Assembly (NCBI RefSeq): GCF_019966545.1
Contig: NZ_JAIMIC010000001.1
Location: 682,001 to 746,000 of the forward strand
Source: Heliomarina baculiformis
Lineage (GTDB): Bacteria; Pseudomonadota; Alphaproteobacteria; Rhodobacterales; Rhodobacteraceae
Length of the DNA stretch: 64,000 nucleotides
Direction of reading: 5' to 3'
Within the stretch, counting starts at the first letter, position 1; the number at the start of each line of letters is the position of its first letter. The translations under genes and the position numbers were made by a program. Below the pieces are notes generated by a model that did no database searches, was not told the origin of the DNA, and saw only the letters and a program-made list of their open reading frames with translations. This document shows positions 54,050 to 62,591 of the stretch, one piece after another.

Positions 54050-54092
54050 CAATTAGACAAATAAGTGGCTTATCGAATTATGGAGTAAGAGC

Positions 54093-55496
54093 ATGCGCCT
54101 GCGTCTCGACATTGCCGTATTATTCGCCGTTTCCGCAGCCGCCTTCATTGTTTATATCCAGATATGGAATTTTTCGACGACGGGCGCTGATACTCTTTCT
54201 CTTCTCGGTGTGCGCGAGGAATTGTCCGATCTGAAATCGCTGCTCTCTGCAAAGATACTCGCCACAACACCCGAATTCCTTGCGGGCCCCTATTGGCGGC
54301 CCCTTTCCAACGTTTTCTACTGGGTGGCCGGCAGTGTGCGAGAAACCTGGGGGCTCACTCCGATTTTCGTTTTCGGCTTCCTGATGCACTGCCTGTTCGT
54401 TCTGCTGGGCACGAGGCTATTGACGCGCCTTGTCCCCGAAATGCCTTGGCCGGTTTTCGCAAGCCTGATCTTTGTTCATCCGATAGCCGCTGACATACTG
54501 GTTGCTATTGCCCGCTATCAGGACATTCTCGGCGCTATTCTGGCCATTGCCGCCGGATGCATCCTTTTCACGAGACAACGCATATGGCTTGCAATCGTTC
54601 TCGCTGCCGGTGCGCCGTTCTTCAAGGAGCTCTACCTTGTTGCGCCGCTTGCCATCGCGGCGGCGATATTTGTCGACGACCTACTTGCACGCCGCCCGAT
54701 CCGCTTTGCGTATGTCCTTGCCGGAATTGCGCTGGCGATGCTTGCGCTTTCCTTGCGCTTTGTCGCCGGGGTCGAGTTGCCGGGTGACGGGTCGATGGGC
54801 GGCACGCTTGGGTTTCCAGCAAAGAAACTAGCCAAGATGATCCTGGTGCTGTTTGTGCCGACACCCTATTCCTACGTTTCGGGCATCATCGCCATCTGCG
54901 CCTTCGCTGCCGCGATCTATGCCTATATCCGCAGGCGACCAAGCGCCGATAATCTGATCACGCCAACCGGCCGCCTTGCTGCGCTGTACCTCGGGTTTCT
55001 TTTCGTGGGCATGTTCGCTGTCATGATCATCGTCCAGCAACTGCCGTTGCGCTCGGCCTATCTGCTGATCATTCCCGCCATCTATCTCATAGCCTTGATG
55101 CTGAAATGGCTTTTTCCTACTTCGGCTGTACGGAATTCGATCACGATCGTGCTGGCATTCCTGTTTACCGCCAATTCCGCGTTCGTGCTTCATGACTGGA
55201 AAACATGCGACGATGTTTGGAAAGATCTCCGTTCGACAATCGAAAAGGCGGGGCCGGAACCGCTGAAGATCCAACGCACCAACATTTATTACGAGAGAGA
55301 TTATCTTTCGACGGATCCGTCGTGTTTCATGCCCTATACGATAAACCCGCTGGAGCGGGATTATTCCAACGTAGACGTATCAAGCGATATGACCGGCCAT
55401 GTGGAAATCAACGACGCGGTGGTTCAATGGGATCCGGAACAACGGTTGATCAGCTTTACCTCGCGGCAACGGCTTACTGCCAGTAGCACCGACTGA
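54093..55496 (+). CDS. Multi-pass membrane protein, GT-C glycosyltransferase-like
   Basis: 467 aa with about 10 membrane segments over the first 370 residues and a soluble C-terminal part of about 100 aa. The N-terminal region (LDIAVLFAVSAAAFIVYI, then GPYWRPLSNVFYWVAGSVRETWGLTPIFVFGFLMHCLFVLLGTRLL) has the layout of GT-C/PMT-type glycosyltransferases and TMTC-like proteins, where an R-P-L motif follows the first periplasmic loop. It may transfer sugars from a lipid carrier to protein or polysaccharide. I cannot name a family with certainty. GGAG precedes the ATG by 8 nt. Base composition is lower in GC than its neighbours, and it lies alone between two TRAP operons, so it may be acquired. 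Confidence 0.7.
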   Translation: MRLRLDIAVLFAVSAAAFIVYIQIWNFSTTGADTLSLLGVREELSDLKSLLSAKILATTPEFLAGPYWRPLSNVFYWVAGSVRETWGLTPIFVFGFLMHCLFVLLGTRLLTRLVPEMPWPVFASLIFVHPIAADILVAIARYQDILGAILAIAAGCILFTRQRIWLAIVLAAGAPFFKELYLVAPLAIAAAIFVDDLLARRPIRFAYVLAGIALAMLALSLRFVAGVELPGDGSMGGTLGFPAKKLAKMILVLFVPTPYSYVSGIIAICAFAAAIYAYIRRRPSADNLITPTGRLAALYLGFLFVGMFAVMIIVQQLPLRSAYLLIIPAIYLIALMLKWLFPTSAVRNSITIVLAFLFTANSAFVLHDWKTCDDVWKDLRSTIEKAGPEPLKIQRTNIYYERDYLSTDPSCFMPYTINPLERDYSNVDVSSDMTGHVEINDAVVQWDPEQRLISFTSRQRLTASSTD

Positions 55497-55518
55497 AATA
55501 CATCCTCCATGACCACGA

Positions 55519-55540
55519 ACCGGCGGTGTTTCCCGCCGGT
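55519..55540. terminator. Hairpin between convergent GT-C-like and dctM genes
   Basis: ACCGGCGG (55519-55526) and CCGCCGGT (55533-55540) form an 8-bp stem with a 6-nt loop in the 77-bp gap between convergent stops. Neither side has a good T-run; a weak bidirectional terminator is the likely reading. Confidence 0.5.
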
Positions 55541-55573
55541 CCTGAAACTTCGTCGTATCCCCCGAACGTTGGC

Positions 55574-56917
55574 CTACCCGAATGCCGATTGCGGCAACCA
55601 GAGCGACAGGGCGGGCACCAAGAGCAAGAGGATCAGCACCAGCAGGTCAAGCGTCAGAAAAGCCGCCGCGCCCTTGAAGACTTCGGAAAGGGTGACGGAT
55701 CGTGGCGTCACGCTCTTGATGACAAAGATGTTCAGCCCGATAGGCGGTGTGATCAGACCGATCTCGAGCAGCTTGATGACGATCACGCCGAACCAGATCA
55801 AATCGACCCCGTAGTTCGACATGATCGGCACCGTGAAAGGCAGCGTCAGAACGAGGATACCGATTGAATCGAGGAACATGCCGATCACGAGGTAAAAAAC
55901 CACAATGGCGATCATCACGAGGTAAAACGGCGGGTCGAGGCTCTCGAGCCAGTCGAGTGCCAGCGGGGTGATGCGGGTCAACGAAATGAACGCCGTGAAC
56001 AGCTTGGCCGCAAGTGCCACCATGAAGATCATTGCCGTCTGGCGGACCGTCTCGGCCCCGGAGTCGATCAGCGCGCTCCAGTTCAGCTTTTTGCGCGCGA
56101 GGCCAATCAGAATTGCCACGACAAGGCTGACAGCTGCGGCTTCGGTCGGGGTGAATATGCCCCAGTAGATGCCGCCGACCACGATCAGGAATAAAACGCA
56201 GGCAGGCCAAAGCCCGCGGATCGCAGCCGCGCGGTCAACCACCTCGTCGAACTGCTGTCGCGGCGCGTGCTGCGGCTTAAGCATACACCAGATCAAGATC
56301 GTCAGTAGAAAGCCGACCAGCGACAGGAGACCGGGAATGACCCCCGCGAGGAAAAGTCCGTTTACGGACTGTTCGGTAAAGATCGCATAGATCACAAAAA
56401 GCAGGCTTGGCGGGATCAGCGAACCGAGCGTGCCTCCAGCGGCGACCGATCCCGCCGCGAGCCTCGGGTGATAGCCATATTGCAGCATTTCGGGCACCGC
56501 GATCCGGCCCATCGCAGCGGCGCAGGCGACGCTCGACCCGGTGATGGCCGAAAAGCCCGCACAGCCCGAGACCGACGCCATTGCAAGCCCGCCCGGAAGC
56601 TTCCTCAACAGGATGCGCAGCGACCGATAGAGGTCCGTCGTGATCTCGGCATGATAAGCGACATGGCCCAGACCGATGAACAGGGGGATCATGCTGAGCG
56701 GATAATTGTGCACGAAGGCGAATGTATTCGAACCGATCAATCGCAGGGCCGGACGCATGCCGCCCAACAGGTTCAGATCGCCGCCCGGTCGCCAGGAAAA
56801 GAACAACAGCAGCCCGGCGGCAGCACAGGCACCGATGGCATAGGCGATAGGCACCCGCAGGGCGAGCAGGATCAGAACGGCAGCCACGACGCAGCCGGCG
56901 AGTAGTGTCGGTTCCAT
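55574..56917 (-). CDS. dctM: TRAP transporter large permease, DctM family (second system)
   Basis: 447 aa with about 12 membrane segments. It has NYPLSMIPLFIGLGHVAYHAE, GCAGFSAITGSSVACAAAMGRIAVPEM, AAGGTLGSLIPPSLLFVIYA and GMFLDSIGILVLTLPFTVPI, and LITPPIGLNIFVI near the end, as expected for DctM. It is distinct in sequence from the copy at 52522-53805. GGAGG lies 6 nt before the ATG. It is last in the dctP-dctQ-dctM operon controlled from the TGCATGCA site at 58508. Confidence 0.93.
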   Translation of the reverse strand: MEPTLLAGCVVAAVLILLALRVPIAYAIGACAAAGLLLFFSWRPGGDLNLLGGMRPALRLIGSNTFAFVHNYPLSMIPLFIGLGHVAYHAEITTDLYRSLRILLRKLPGGLAMASVSGCAGFSAITGSSVACAAAMGRIAVPEMLQYGYHPRLAAGSVAAGGTLGSLIPPSLLFVIYAIFTEQSVNGLFLAGVIPGLLSLVGFLLTILIWCMLKPQHAPRQQFDEVVDRAAAIRGLWPACVLFLIVVGGIYWGIFTPTEAAAVSLVVAILIGLARKKLNWSALIDSGAETVRQTAMIFMVALAAKLFTAFISLTRITPLALDWLESLDPPFYLVMIAIVVFYLVIGMFLDSIGILVLTLPFTVPIMSNYGVDLIWFGVIVIKLLEIGLITPPIGLNIFVIKSVTPRSVTLSEVFKGAAAFLTLDLLVLILLLLVPALSLWLPQSAFG

Positions 56918-56929
56918 TGGGACCTCCGG

Positions 56930-57433
56930 TCAGAAACTGCGGCGCAGATCGATAATGAACATTACGAGAAGTCGGATCAGAAACACCGCCATGCCGAAGA
57001 GAAACACGAAATGGCCAAGCCACATGGGAATGTTCAGAACACCGGAGTAATAGTCCTGGCTTGCCCAGGCGCCCAGAGCATCGCGATAAGCCGCATAGGA
57101 CACCAGCGAAACGAAAGCTATCCCGACCAGCTGTTCCAGAACGGCAAGCCGATGCCGGCCGCGTTTTGCCATCCACTCTGTAAAGAGGTCGACGCTGATG
57201 TGATTGCGCGTAGCGGTCACCACACCCAGCGGCAGCAGGATAACCACCACCATCAGCTCTTTAACAAGCTGGATATCATCGGGGATGATTGCCCTTCCGA
57301 TCCATCGGCTGATCACGTTGAGCGTAATCAGCGCCGCCATCAGAAAAAGCCCGACGACGGCTATCTGGCCCAATGCCCGCTCCGCGCGTGTTGGCGGAGC
57401 GGGGGCAAGCTCGTTCTCTGGTTGGGACACCAA
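56930..57433 (-). CDS. dctQ: TRAP transporter small permease, DctQ family (second system)
   Basis: 167 aa with four membrane segments at about 24-42, 58-78, 99-118 and 137-158; PDDIQLVKELMVVVILLPLGVVTATRNHISVDLF is the DctQ core. The start is TTG 57433 or GTG 57430; GGGGAG upstream fits both, and no ATG is in range. It lies 10 bp after dctP and 12 bp before dctM. Confidence 0.9.
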   Translation of the reverse strand: MVSQPENELAPAPPTRAERALGQIAVVGLFLMAALITLNVISRWIGRAIIPDDIQLVKELMVVVILLPLGVVTATRNHISVDLFTEWMAKRGRHRLAVLEQLVGIAFVSLVSYAAYRDALGAWASQDYYSGVLNIPMWLGHFVFLFGMAVFLIRLLVMFIIDLRRSF

Positions 57434-57443
57434 TTAGTCTCCC

Positions 57444-58475
57444 CTACTGCTTGGCTTTATAGTCTTCTATCAGCTTTTGGTATTCCGCCAAGAGAGCCTC
57501 ACCGTCGCCACCATTCTCGCTGACGCGAGCGGTCCAGTCGTCGATGGATTGCGCGCTGGCCTCGTTCAGCCGGTCTCGATCTTCTTCCGAAAGCTCGGCG
57601 ACGGTAATGCCCGCACCCTCGCCCCCTGACACCATCGACGCCAGCGCCTCTTCGTCGGTCTGCTCCATCTGTTCGGCGAGGTGATCGATGAAGTCACGCG
57701 AGAGCTTGTCAAAAACCTCTTTGTTCTCATCCGAAAAACCCGAATAGGTCATTTCGTTGATCGCGATGCCAAAGGACATGTTCTGGCCCCAGTCCAACGC
57801 CAGCACGTAAGGCGCGACCTCATACTGCCGATAGGCCTGCATGGCGTAGTAATAGTTCTGGTTACAGTCGAGCAGACCGGAATCCAGCGCCTGATACACA
57901 TCTGCCTGGCTCATGCGGACGATTTCGGCGCCCAGCCGTTCAAGCGTATCGCCATATGGTCCTGACGCCCGGATCTTGAGACCGTTCAGATCGTCCAGCG
58001 TGTTGACCTCGGAGCGACAGATAAGCTGTACCGGCCCTGTCGTATAATTGGTGACATACTTGACGCCTGCCTTGCTGAACTCCTCGGCAATCATCTCGCT
58101 GTTTGAGAGGTCGTAAATGGCATTCAGACCGACCCACATATCGCTGTTTTCGACCGGCAGGTCACCAATGTTGTAAAGCTGCAATTCCTTGGGTGTGAAG
58201 AAGCCGATGATTGTGCCCAAGTCGGCCACACCATCCCCGACCCCAGAGAGCGTATCGCGCCCGCCAAGCAGGGAACCACCCCAGAAGAATTCTATCTTGA
58301 GGTCACCGTCGGTTCGTTTGTCCAATTCGGCGGCAAACCACTCGAGCGCTTCGGCGCGCGTTCCCCGGTTCGGTCCGTAATCGGAAAATCGAAGAACCGT
58401 TTCGGCACTGGCTGACACGCTGCCCGCTATCAAAAGTGCGGCAACAGCTGTTGTACGACTAAGTATGGAATTCAT
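57444..58475 (-). CDS. dctP: TRAP transporter solute-binding protein, DctP family (second system)
   Basis: 343 aa with signal peptide MNSILSRTTAVAALLIAGSVSASA. The mature protein starts LRFSDYGPNRGTRAEALEWFAAELD and has the ligand Arg in GLKIRASGPYGD, then SQADVYQALDSGLLDCNQNYY. Three or four Cys and many aromatic residues around the pocket suggest a ligand other than simple C4-dicarboxylates. The ATG at 58475 has GGAGGAG 5 nt upstream; the longer frame to 58526 crosses the operator and is rejected. It is separated from the catabolic genes upstream only by a 53-bp gap holding a TGCATGCA palindrome, so ligand and catabolic substrate are probably related. Confidence 0.92.
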   Translation of the reverse strand: MNSILSRTTAVAALLIAGSVSASAETVLRFSDYGPNRGTRAEALEWFAAELDKRTDGDLKIEFFWGGSLLGGRDTLSGVGDGVADLGTIIGFFTPKELQLYNIGDLPVENSDMWVGLNAIYDLSNSEMIAEEFSKAGVKYVTNYTTGPVQLICRSEVNTLDDLNGLKIRASGPYGDTLERLGAEIVRMSQADVYQALDSGLLDCNQNYYYAMQAYRQYEVAPYVLALDWGQNMSFGIAINEMTYSGFSDENKEVFDKLSRDFIDHLAEQMEQTDEEALASMVSGGEGAGITVAELSEEDRDRLNEASAQSIDDWTARVSENGGDGEALLAEYQKLIEDYKAKQ

Positions 58476-58507
58476 GATGCTCCTCCCAAGCATTTCGTTC
58501 TGCAATA

Positions 58508-58521
58508 TTATGCATGCATAA
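58508..58521. promoter_or_regulatory. TTATGCATGCATAA palindrome before dctP
   Basis: A perfect 14-bp palindrome lies in the 53-bp gap between dctP and the small membrane protein gene. Its core, TGCATGCA, is repeated twice in the GntR/M29-like divergent region (61290 and 61341), suggesting one regulator for both transcripts. Confidence 0.65.
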
Positions 58522-58528
58522 CTCACAT

Positions 58529-58975
58529 TTACAAGCCGATAACTTGCGATTCATGCGGTATATTGCCAAGTTTTGCACGCAAAAGTGAGGGTAGCCGTCC
58601 TATGACGGCCAGCGCGGCCAGCACATGCATCGATGCCAGCATGGCCGCGAACTGCAGCGGCCAGAGCGTGGGGAACACGATGGCGGCCCAATACATCGCG
58701 ACAAGTCCCGCCACGAATCCCGTGAGCCCTCGCAATGCGGTAGCGGCCTTAGGCGACGTACCCAGTTCCAGCAGCGAAGCGACCAACATGCCGCAGATCA
58801 TGCCCGGGCAATCCGTCAATACGCGCAGGAAAAGCCCGATGTCGAAATGCGGGTCTGTTACGCAGAGCATTTCTTTGCCGCGAACCGCAAGATCGTAGGC
58901 GAACCCAAGGGCCATTGCCGCGGCGTGCGTCGGCACCGGCCAATATGCCAAAACCCTTGCCCGCGTCTTCACCAT
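58529..58975 (-). CDS. Small four-TM membrane protein of unknown function
   Basis: 148 aa. Hydrophobic segments lie at about 16-31, 55-72, 83-104 and 107-125; the N-terminal residues and the C-terminal tail are basic, and two Cys lie in the central region. I do not recognise a family. It follows the methyltransferase by 1 bp in the same operon and precedes the TRAP genes, so it may take part in uptake or tolerance of the compound handled by this cluster. The ribosome site is weak, consistent with translational coupling. Confidence 0.7.
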   Translation of the reverse strand: MVKTRARVLAYWPVPTHAAAMALGFAYDLAVRGKEMLCVTDPHFDIGLFLRVLTDCPGMICGMLVASLLELGTSPKAATALRGLTGFVAGLVAMYWAAIVFPTLWPLQFAAMLASMHVLAALAVIGRLPSLLRAKLGNIPHESQVIGL

Positions 58976-58976
58976 T

Positions 58977-59702
58977 TCAATTGCGCCGCAGCAGGTAATA
59001 AACAGACGGCTGGATCATGACGTGGCCACCATCAGCGGCCTCCATCCCCATTTCGTCGAACCGTTTTCGCGTTTCCTGACGAATGTCATCGCGCGCGGCC
59101 TGCTCGGCTCTTTTCTTGTCGACGTTCACGATTGCGGTGAGAAACGTATCGAAATCCGCAAAAACGCGCTGCAGCTCATACTCTCCTGACGCAATGCTTT
59201 CGAAAGGTGCCGGAGGATTATCCAGTCGCGCCTGAGCAGTGGTGCGAACCTCGGTTTCGTCCTCGATCAGCTTGATCACCTCGGTCATCATGCCGAAAGG
59301 ACGCGGCTCAAAAGCAACCAGATGACCGCCGGGTCGCAGTACGCGGGCCGTTTCGCCGAGCATCGCCTCATGCACGTCGGCAGGCACATGATGAAAGCTG
59401 AAAACAAAGGAAACGAGGTCGAACGCGCCATCGTCGAACGGCAGGGACATGCCATCGCCAAGTGACAGCCGGGCCGGGTCGCAGCCTGCGGCGATAGCAC
59501 GCTGTATGGTATCCCGATCAACCTCGAGACCATAGGCATCAGCGCCCTGCGTCAAGGCGAGACGCATGAAATCGCCCGTGCCGCAGCCGATATCCAGCAG
59601 GGTTTTCCCGGCTATCGGAAAATGGCTCTCCAGCTTTGCAAGATGCTGAGCAGCACCGGATGGCACCGCCCCTGCATTAGTGCTGCCTGTTGCGTCTTCC
59701 AT
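58977..59702 (-). CDS. SAM-dependent methyltransferase, class I
   Basis: 241 aa. Motif I is LLDIGCGTGDFMRLAL, motif II acidic end YGLEVDRD, motif III region LSLGDGMSLPFDDGAFDLVSFVFSFHHV and the post-motif RVLRPGGHLVAFEPRPFG, as in the Methyltransf_11/UbiE-like group. The substrate is not evident. The chosen ATG (59702) overlaps the stop of the M29-like gene by 1 bp (TGATG); the frame opens earlier at 59759 but lies inside that gene. Cotranscription with the M29-like gene suggests methylation of a substrate or product of the same pathway. Confidence 0.9.
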   Translation of the reverse strand: MEDATGSTNAGAVPSGAAQHLAKLESHFPIAGKTLLDIGCGTGDFMRLALTQGADAYGLEVDRDTIQRAIAAGCDPARLSLGDGMSLPFDDGAFDLVSFVFSFHHVPADVHEAMLGETARVLRPGGHLVAFEPRPFGMMTEVIKLIEDETEVRTTAQARLDNPPAPFESIASGEYELQRVFADFDTFLTAIVNVDKKRAEQAARDDIRQETRKRFDEMGMEAADGGHVMIQPSVYYLLRRN

Positions 59703-61261
59703 CAGCCGCAACAGTTGCTTTTGAAACTGGCCGGCTGGACACCGCTGTGCCCGCAGCAACCGCCTGCCCAGAATTCGGCGCCCTTGCCGTGGCAGTATTT
59801 ACCGTCGGCCTCGACCATCTCCATGAACCGCGGGTGGTCGTTGCGGCAGATATCGAGCTCATGCTTGACCCATGCAAGCGGGTCGGCCCCGTAGTCGTTC
59901 CAGTAGTCGCCCGGCATGTTGAGCCCCGGTACTGCAGGGTTCCAGGATTCATCCAGCCACAGGTCGGCATCGCCATATTGGGATGCCAGTTTGCGGATCT
60001 TGGGATCGTCCAGCGCAAGCAGACGCCCGTTCTCGATCAGCAGCTCGTTATCACCTTCCATTTCCAGATGGTAGGTCGGGAAATAGAGGTGCAGGTGCCA
60101 GTGCCCCACCGGCAGCCCCTGACGCGCCGCGTTGCGTTCGTCCATCGAAGAGATGATCGTGCCAAAGCCCATATGGATCACGCCGGACCGCACCCGCTCA
60201 TAGAGGCAGTTCACGAAACCGGACGGGAAGTCCTTGCGCGGGCGGTGAATATGCGGGTTGGTGCCGATGGACGCCTCCCACCAATGCATCAGGCCCTTAC
60301 CGTTGAACCCGGGATACTGGAGGTCTTCGGTCTGCGCCATGATTGCACGCAATTGATCTCCAAAGTCGCCACCTGCGTTGATCTGCGTGATCTTTGAATT
60401 CTCGACGATCAGCTGGGTCCAGTCGCAGGGCGCGATATGGTTGGTCGTGCCAGCAATGACGCCGCAGCCATCTTCCTTGCCCTTCAGATACATCCAAGGG
60501 CGACCGGTGATATGGCCCGGCAGATAGGTTGCTCCGAACTTCGGGTTCCCTTCCCACGTGCTGTTTACGAGGTCGGGGTTATACATCTCGCGGCGGCTGT
60601 CCCAGTAGCCATCATGGTTGGTGAATTCGATATCGGTGCCTTCGGGGTCGGTGATGCGTGCACGCTTCGAGGCGCGGATGCGATCCCATGTCCACTGATC
60701 CATCGCGTTAAGAACTTCGATCGGCATCGCATGGGCCGGAGAGGCAAGGATCTCAGGAGTGATAAAGGGCATGCGCTGAATTTTGACGAACTTGTCGGTC
60801 AGCACCGGACCGCCATACCCCATGAAAATCTTGTCGTATTCCTGCTTTCTGGACGCTTCTTCCCATTCGTCCATCCATTGGGCCAGTTCCTTGGTACGGA
60901 AGAGATAGTAATCAACCTCGTCCGCGCCGACCCACTCCTTGACCGGCCCGCGATCAATCTCGCCAATCGTGTATTTGACGCCGTATTTTTCAAGAATCTT
61001 CTTGCAGGCTTCGATCACCATCGGGCTGTGCCAGTTATCAACCCGCAGCAGCACACGCTCGCCCGGCTTGAGATCCCAGCAGGCGTTGAGACCGTGGTTA
61101 TAAGGCCGCTTCGCCACATGCTCGAGATAGGGCAAGAGCTGGTCCGGATGGGTCACATCCACATAGGGCGGGCAACGCGGCGGGCGTGTTCCGGACAGCG
61201 GGGGTTGCCCGAAAGAAGGTGCAAGCGATTTGGCTTTTTCCGTGTTGGAGACGTAGTTCAT
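59702..61261 (-). CDS. M29 aminopeptidase-fold protein, NicX-like
   Basis: 519 aa. The middle and C-terminal parts match the M29/aminopeptidase T fold that also includes 2,5-dihydroxypyridine 5,6-dioxygenase (NicX): GERVLLRVDNWHSPMVIEACKKIL near the N-terminus, RARITDPEGTDIEFTNHDG, a PGHITGRPWM segment, HMGFGTIISSMDERN and GHWHLHLYFPTYHLEMEGDNELLIENGRL with His residues for metal binding. It is about 150 aa longer than NicX. Its C-terminus has a Cys-rich tail (KYCHGKG, GGCCGHSG, SNCCG) that I have not seen in the family. ATG 61261 has AGAGGA upstream. It could be a ring-cleaving dioxygenase or a peptidase; the neighbours (TRAP, GntR, methyltransferase) favour small-molecule catabolism. Confidence 0.75.
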   Translation of the reverse strand: MNYVSNTEKAKSLAPSFGQPPLSGTRPPRCPPYVDVTHPDQLLPYLEHVAKRPYNHGLNACWDLKPGERVLLRVDNWHSPMVIEACKKILEKYGVKYTIGEIDRGPVKEWVGADEVDYYLFRTKELAQWMDEWEEASRKQEYDKIFMGYGGPVLTDKFVKIQRMPFITPEILASPAHAMPIEVLNAMDQWTWDRIRASKRARITDPEGTDIEFTNHDGYWDSRREMYNPDLVNSTWEGNPKFGATYLPGHITGRPWMYLKGKEDGCGVIAGTTNHIAPCDWTQLIVENSKITQINAGGDFGDQLRAIMAQTEDLQYPGFNGKGLMHWWEASIGTNPHIHRPRKDFPSGFVNCLYERVRSGVIHMGFGTIISSMDERNAARQGLPVGHWHLHLYFPTYHLEMEGDNELLIENGRLLALDDPKIRKLASQYGDADLWLDESWNPAVPGLNMPGDYWNDYGADPLAWVKHELDICRNDHPRFMEMVEADGKYCHGKGAEFWAGGCCGHSGVQPASFKSNCCG

Positions 61262-61289
61262 GGCATCCTCTTCAGGCAAATATCATTTT

Positions 61290-61350
61290 TGCATGCATAA
61301 TTGCGTTTTTGATTCAGATCAACCCACTCACATGGGGCAATTGCATGCAA
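61290..61350. promoter_or_regulatory. Two TGCATGCA operators between M29-like and GntR genes
   Basis: TGCATGCA at 61290-61297 (29 bp upstream of the M29-like start, continuing TAA) and TTGCATGCAA at 61341-61350 (a perfect 10-bp palindrome, 93 bp upstream of the GntR start). Centres are 52 bp apart. Position in the divergent promoter region suggests autoregulation and control of the catabolic operon by the GntR protein. Confidence 0.7.
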
Positions 61351-61442
61351 ATAAACGCCTCCCCAGTCCAATCCGCTCGACATTTGCTTTTGCCGCAAAT
61401 AATCTCTCTTCGGAATATATACTTAGATGGACCAGCCACCGA

Positions 61443-62168
61443 ATGAGCATCGCTCTCGAAGACGCAACCGAGGCCCTGCGGCACGAGGTCATGGAAGGCC
61501 GGTTCCCCCCGGGGAACAAATTGCGCGAAGTCACCGTGGCCAAGGCCCTTGGCGTGTCACGCACCATCGCGCGCCTCGCGATGAGCCAGCTTGAACACGA
61601 AGGCCTTCTAGTCCGGGAACCCAACCGGGGCTCCAGAGTGCGTGCATTTTCCATCGAACAGATCGCGGATGCGATCGAGGTCAGGGGCGAGCTTGAGGGC
61701 ATGGCCGTTCGCCTCGCCGCTGAAAAGGGTCTCGACAAGGCGCTGAACGATCGGCTCGAAGCGTTGCTTGAAGAATCCGAAAGCCTGCTTGCCTCCGTCG
61801 TCGACGATGACGACAAGCGTGCCCGGTGGATCGGCATAAACGAGGAATTTCACGCGCTCCTGATCGGGGCCAGCGGGAATTGGGCTCTGGCGATTTCGAT
61901 CCCGCAGGTTTCAGCCCTTCCGCTTGTGTCCTCCAGCATTATCATTTTCGACAGGAGGGACATCGGGCGCAGCCAGGAACAACTGAAAGCGGCCCATGAA
62001 GATCACAGGCGTATCCTTATGGCGGTGCAACTACGTCAGGGACACAGGGCCGAAGCGCAGATGCGCGAGCACGCATTCAAGAACGCGCAGAACAAAAGGT
62101 CGAACCTGACCGATCCCGAGGCGCTTTCATTGGTGAGATCGCTGCCAGGCGGACGTCTGATCGTCTGA
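61443..62168 (+). CDS. GntR family transcriptional regulator, FCD subfamily
   Basis: 241 aa. Residues about 5-68 are the winged helix (EALRHEVMEGRFPPGNKLREVTVAKALGVSRTIARLAMSQLEHEGLLVREPNRGSRV). Residues about 75-215 are the FCD effector domain with IEVRGELEGMAVRLAAEKG and the metal-region residues in NEEFHALLIGASGN and AHEDHRRILMAV. It probably represses the divergent M29-like/methyltransferase operon and the TRAP genes via TGCATGCA sites. Start ATG 61443 is chosen because it directly precedes the domain; the frame extends upstream to 61260 through the operator region. No good ribosome site is visible. Confidence 0.9.
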   Translation: MSIALEDATEALRHEVMEGRFPPGNKLREVTVAKALGVSRTIARLAMSQLEHEGLLVREPNRGSRVRAFSIEQIADAIEVRGELEGMAVRLAAEKGLDKALNDRLEALLEESESLLASVVDDDDKRARWIGINEEFHALLIGASGNWALAISIPQVSALPLVSSSIIIFDRRDIGRSQEQLKAAHEDHRRILMAVQLRQGHRAEAQMREHAFKNAQNKRSNLTDPEALSLVRSLPGGRLIV

Positions 62169-62591
62169 CGCCTGCCCTGAACAAAACATTTCCAACGCTG
62201 CTCTGGCGGCATCCGGTAGAGGCAACCGAAGCTCTCGGGGTCCCGCTTACGGCAAACTACCCCCCCAGAATAAATTGCAGCCGGGACGGGATGGGGGCCC
62301 GACACCGGCTACAAAACAAAAGAAATTGCTATGGGCGCGCACTCACAAACGCCACGGAAATAAATTTACTACAAACAACGTTCCACGCTTACACGCCAGG
62401 GATGGATGGGCAGACGCGGCGACGTAAGCAAACACTGGCATGAAACAATTGCATAGGAAATGCGTGTGATTGCCTGCGTAATATTGCCTATAAGCAATTG
62501 GCCCTGCCGCAGTTGCCTCACGCAGAATTTTGTGGAACTCAAATATAGCGGGTGAAGCATTGCTGGCCGGCATCCTGGGAGAAACACGGCC
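62169..62591. other. 423-bp intergenic region before the sensor gene
   Basis: AT-richer than its surroundings and without a credible gene. It contains GCAATTG-type half-sites and TTGCCTGCGTAA at 62470-62481, which differs at two positions from the TGCATGCA-type operators nearby, so it may be a weak member of the same set. A promoter for the sensor gene is expected here, but I cannot place it with confidence. Confidence 0.4.
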
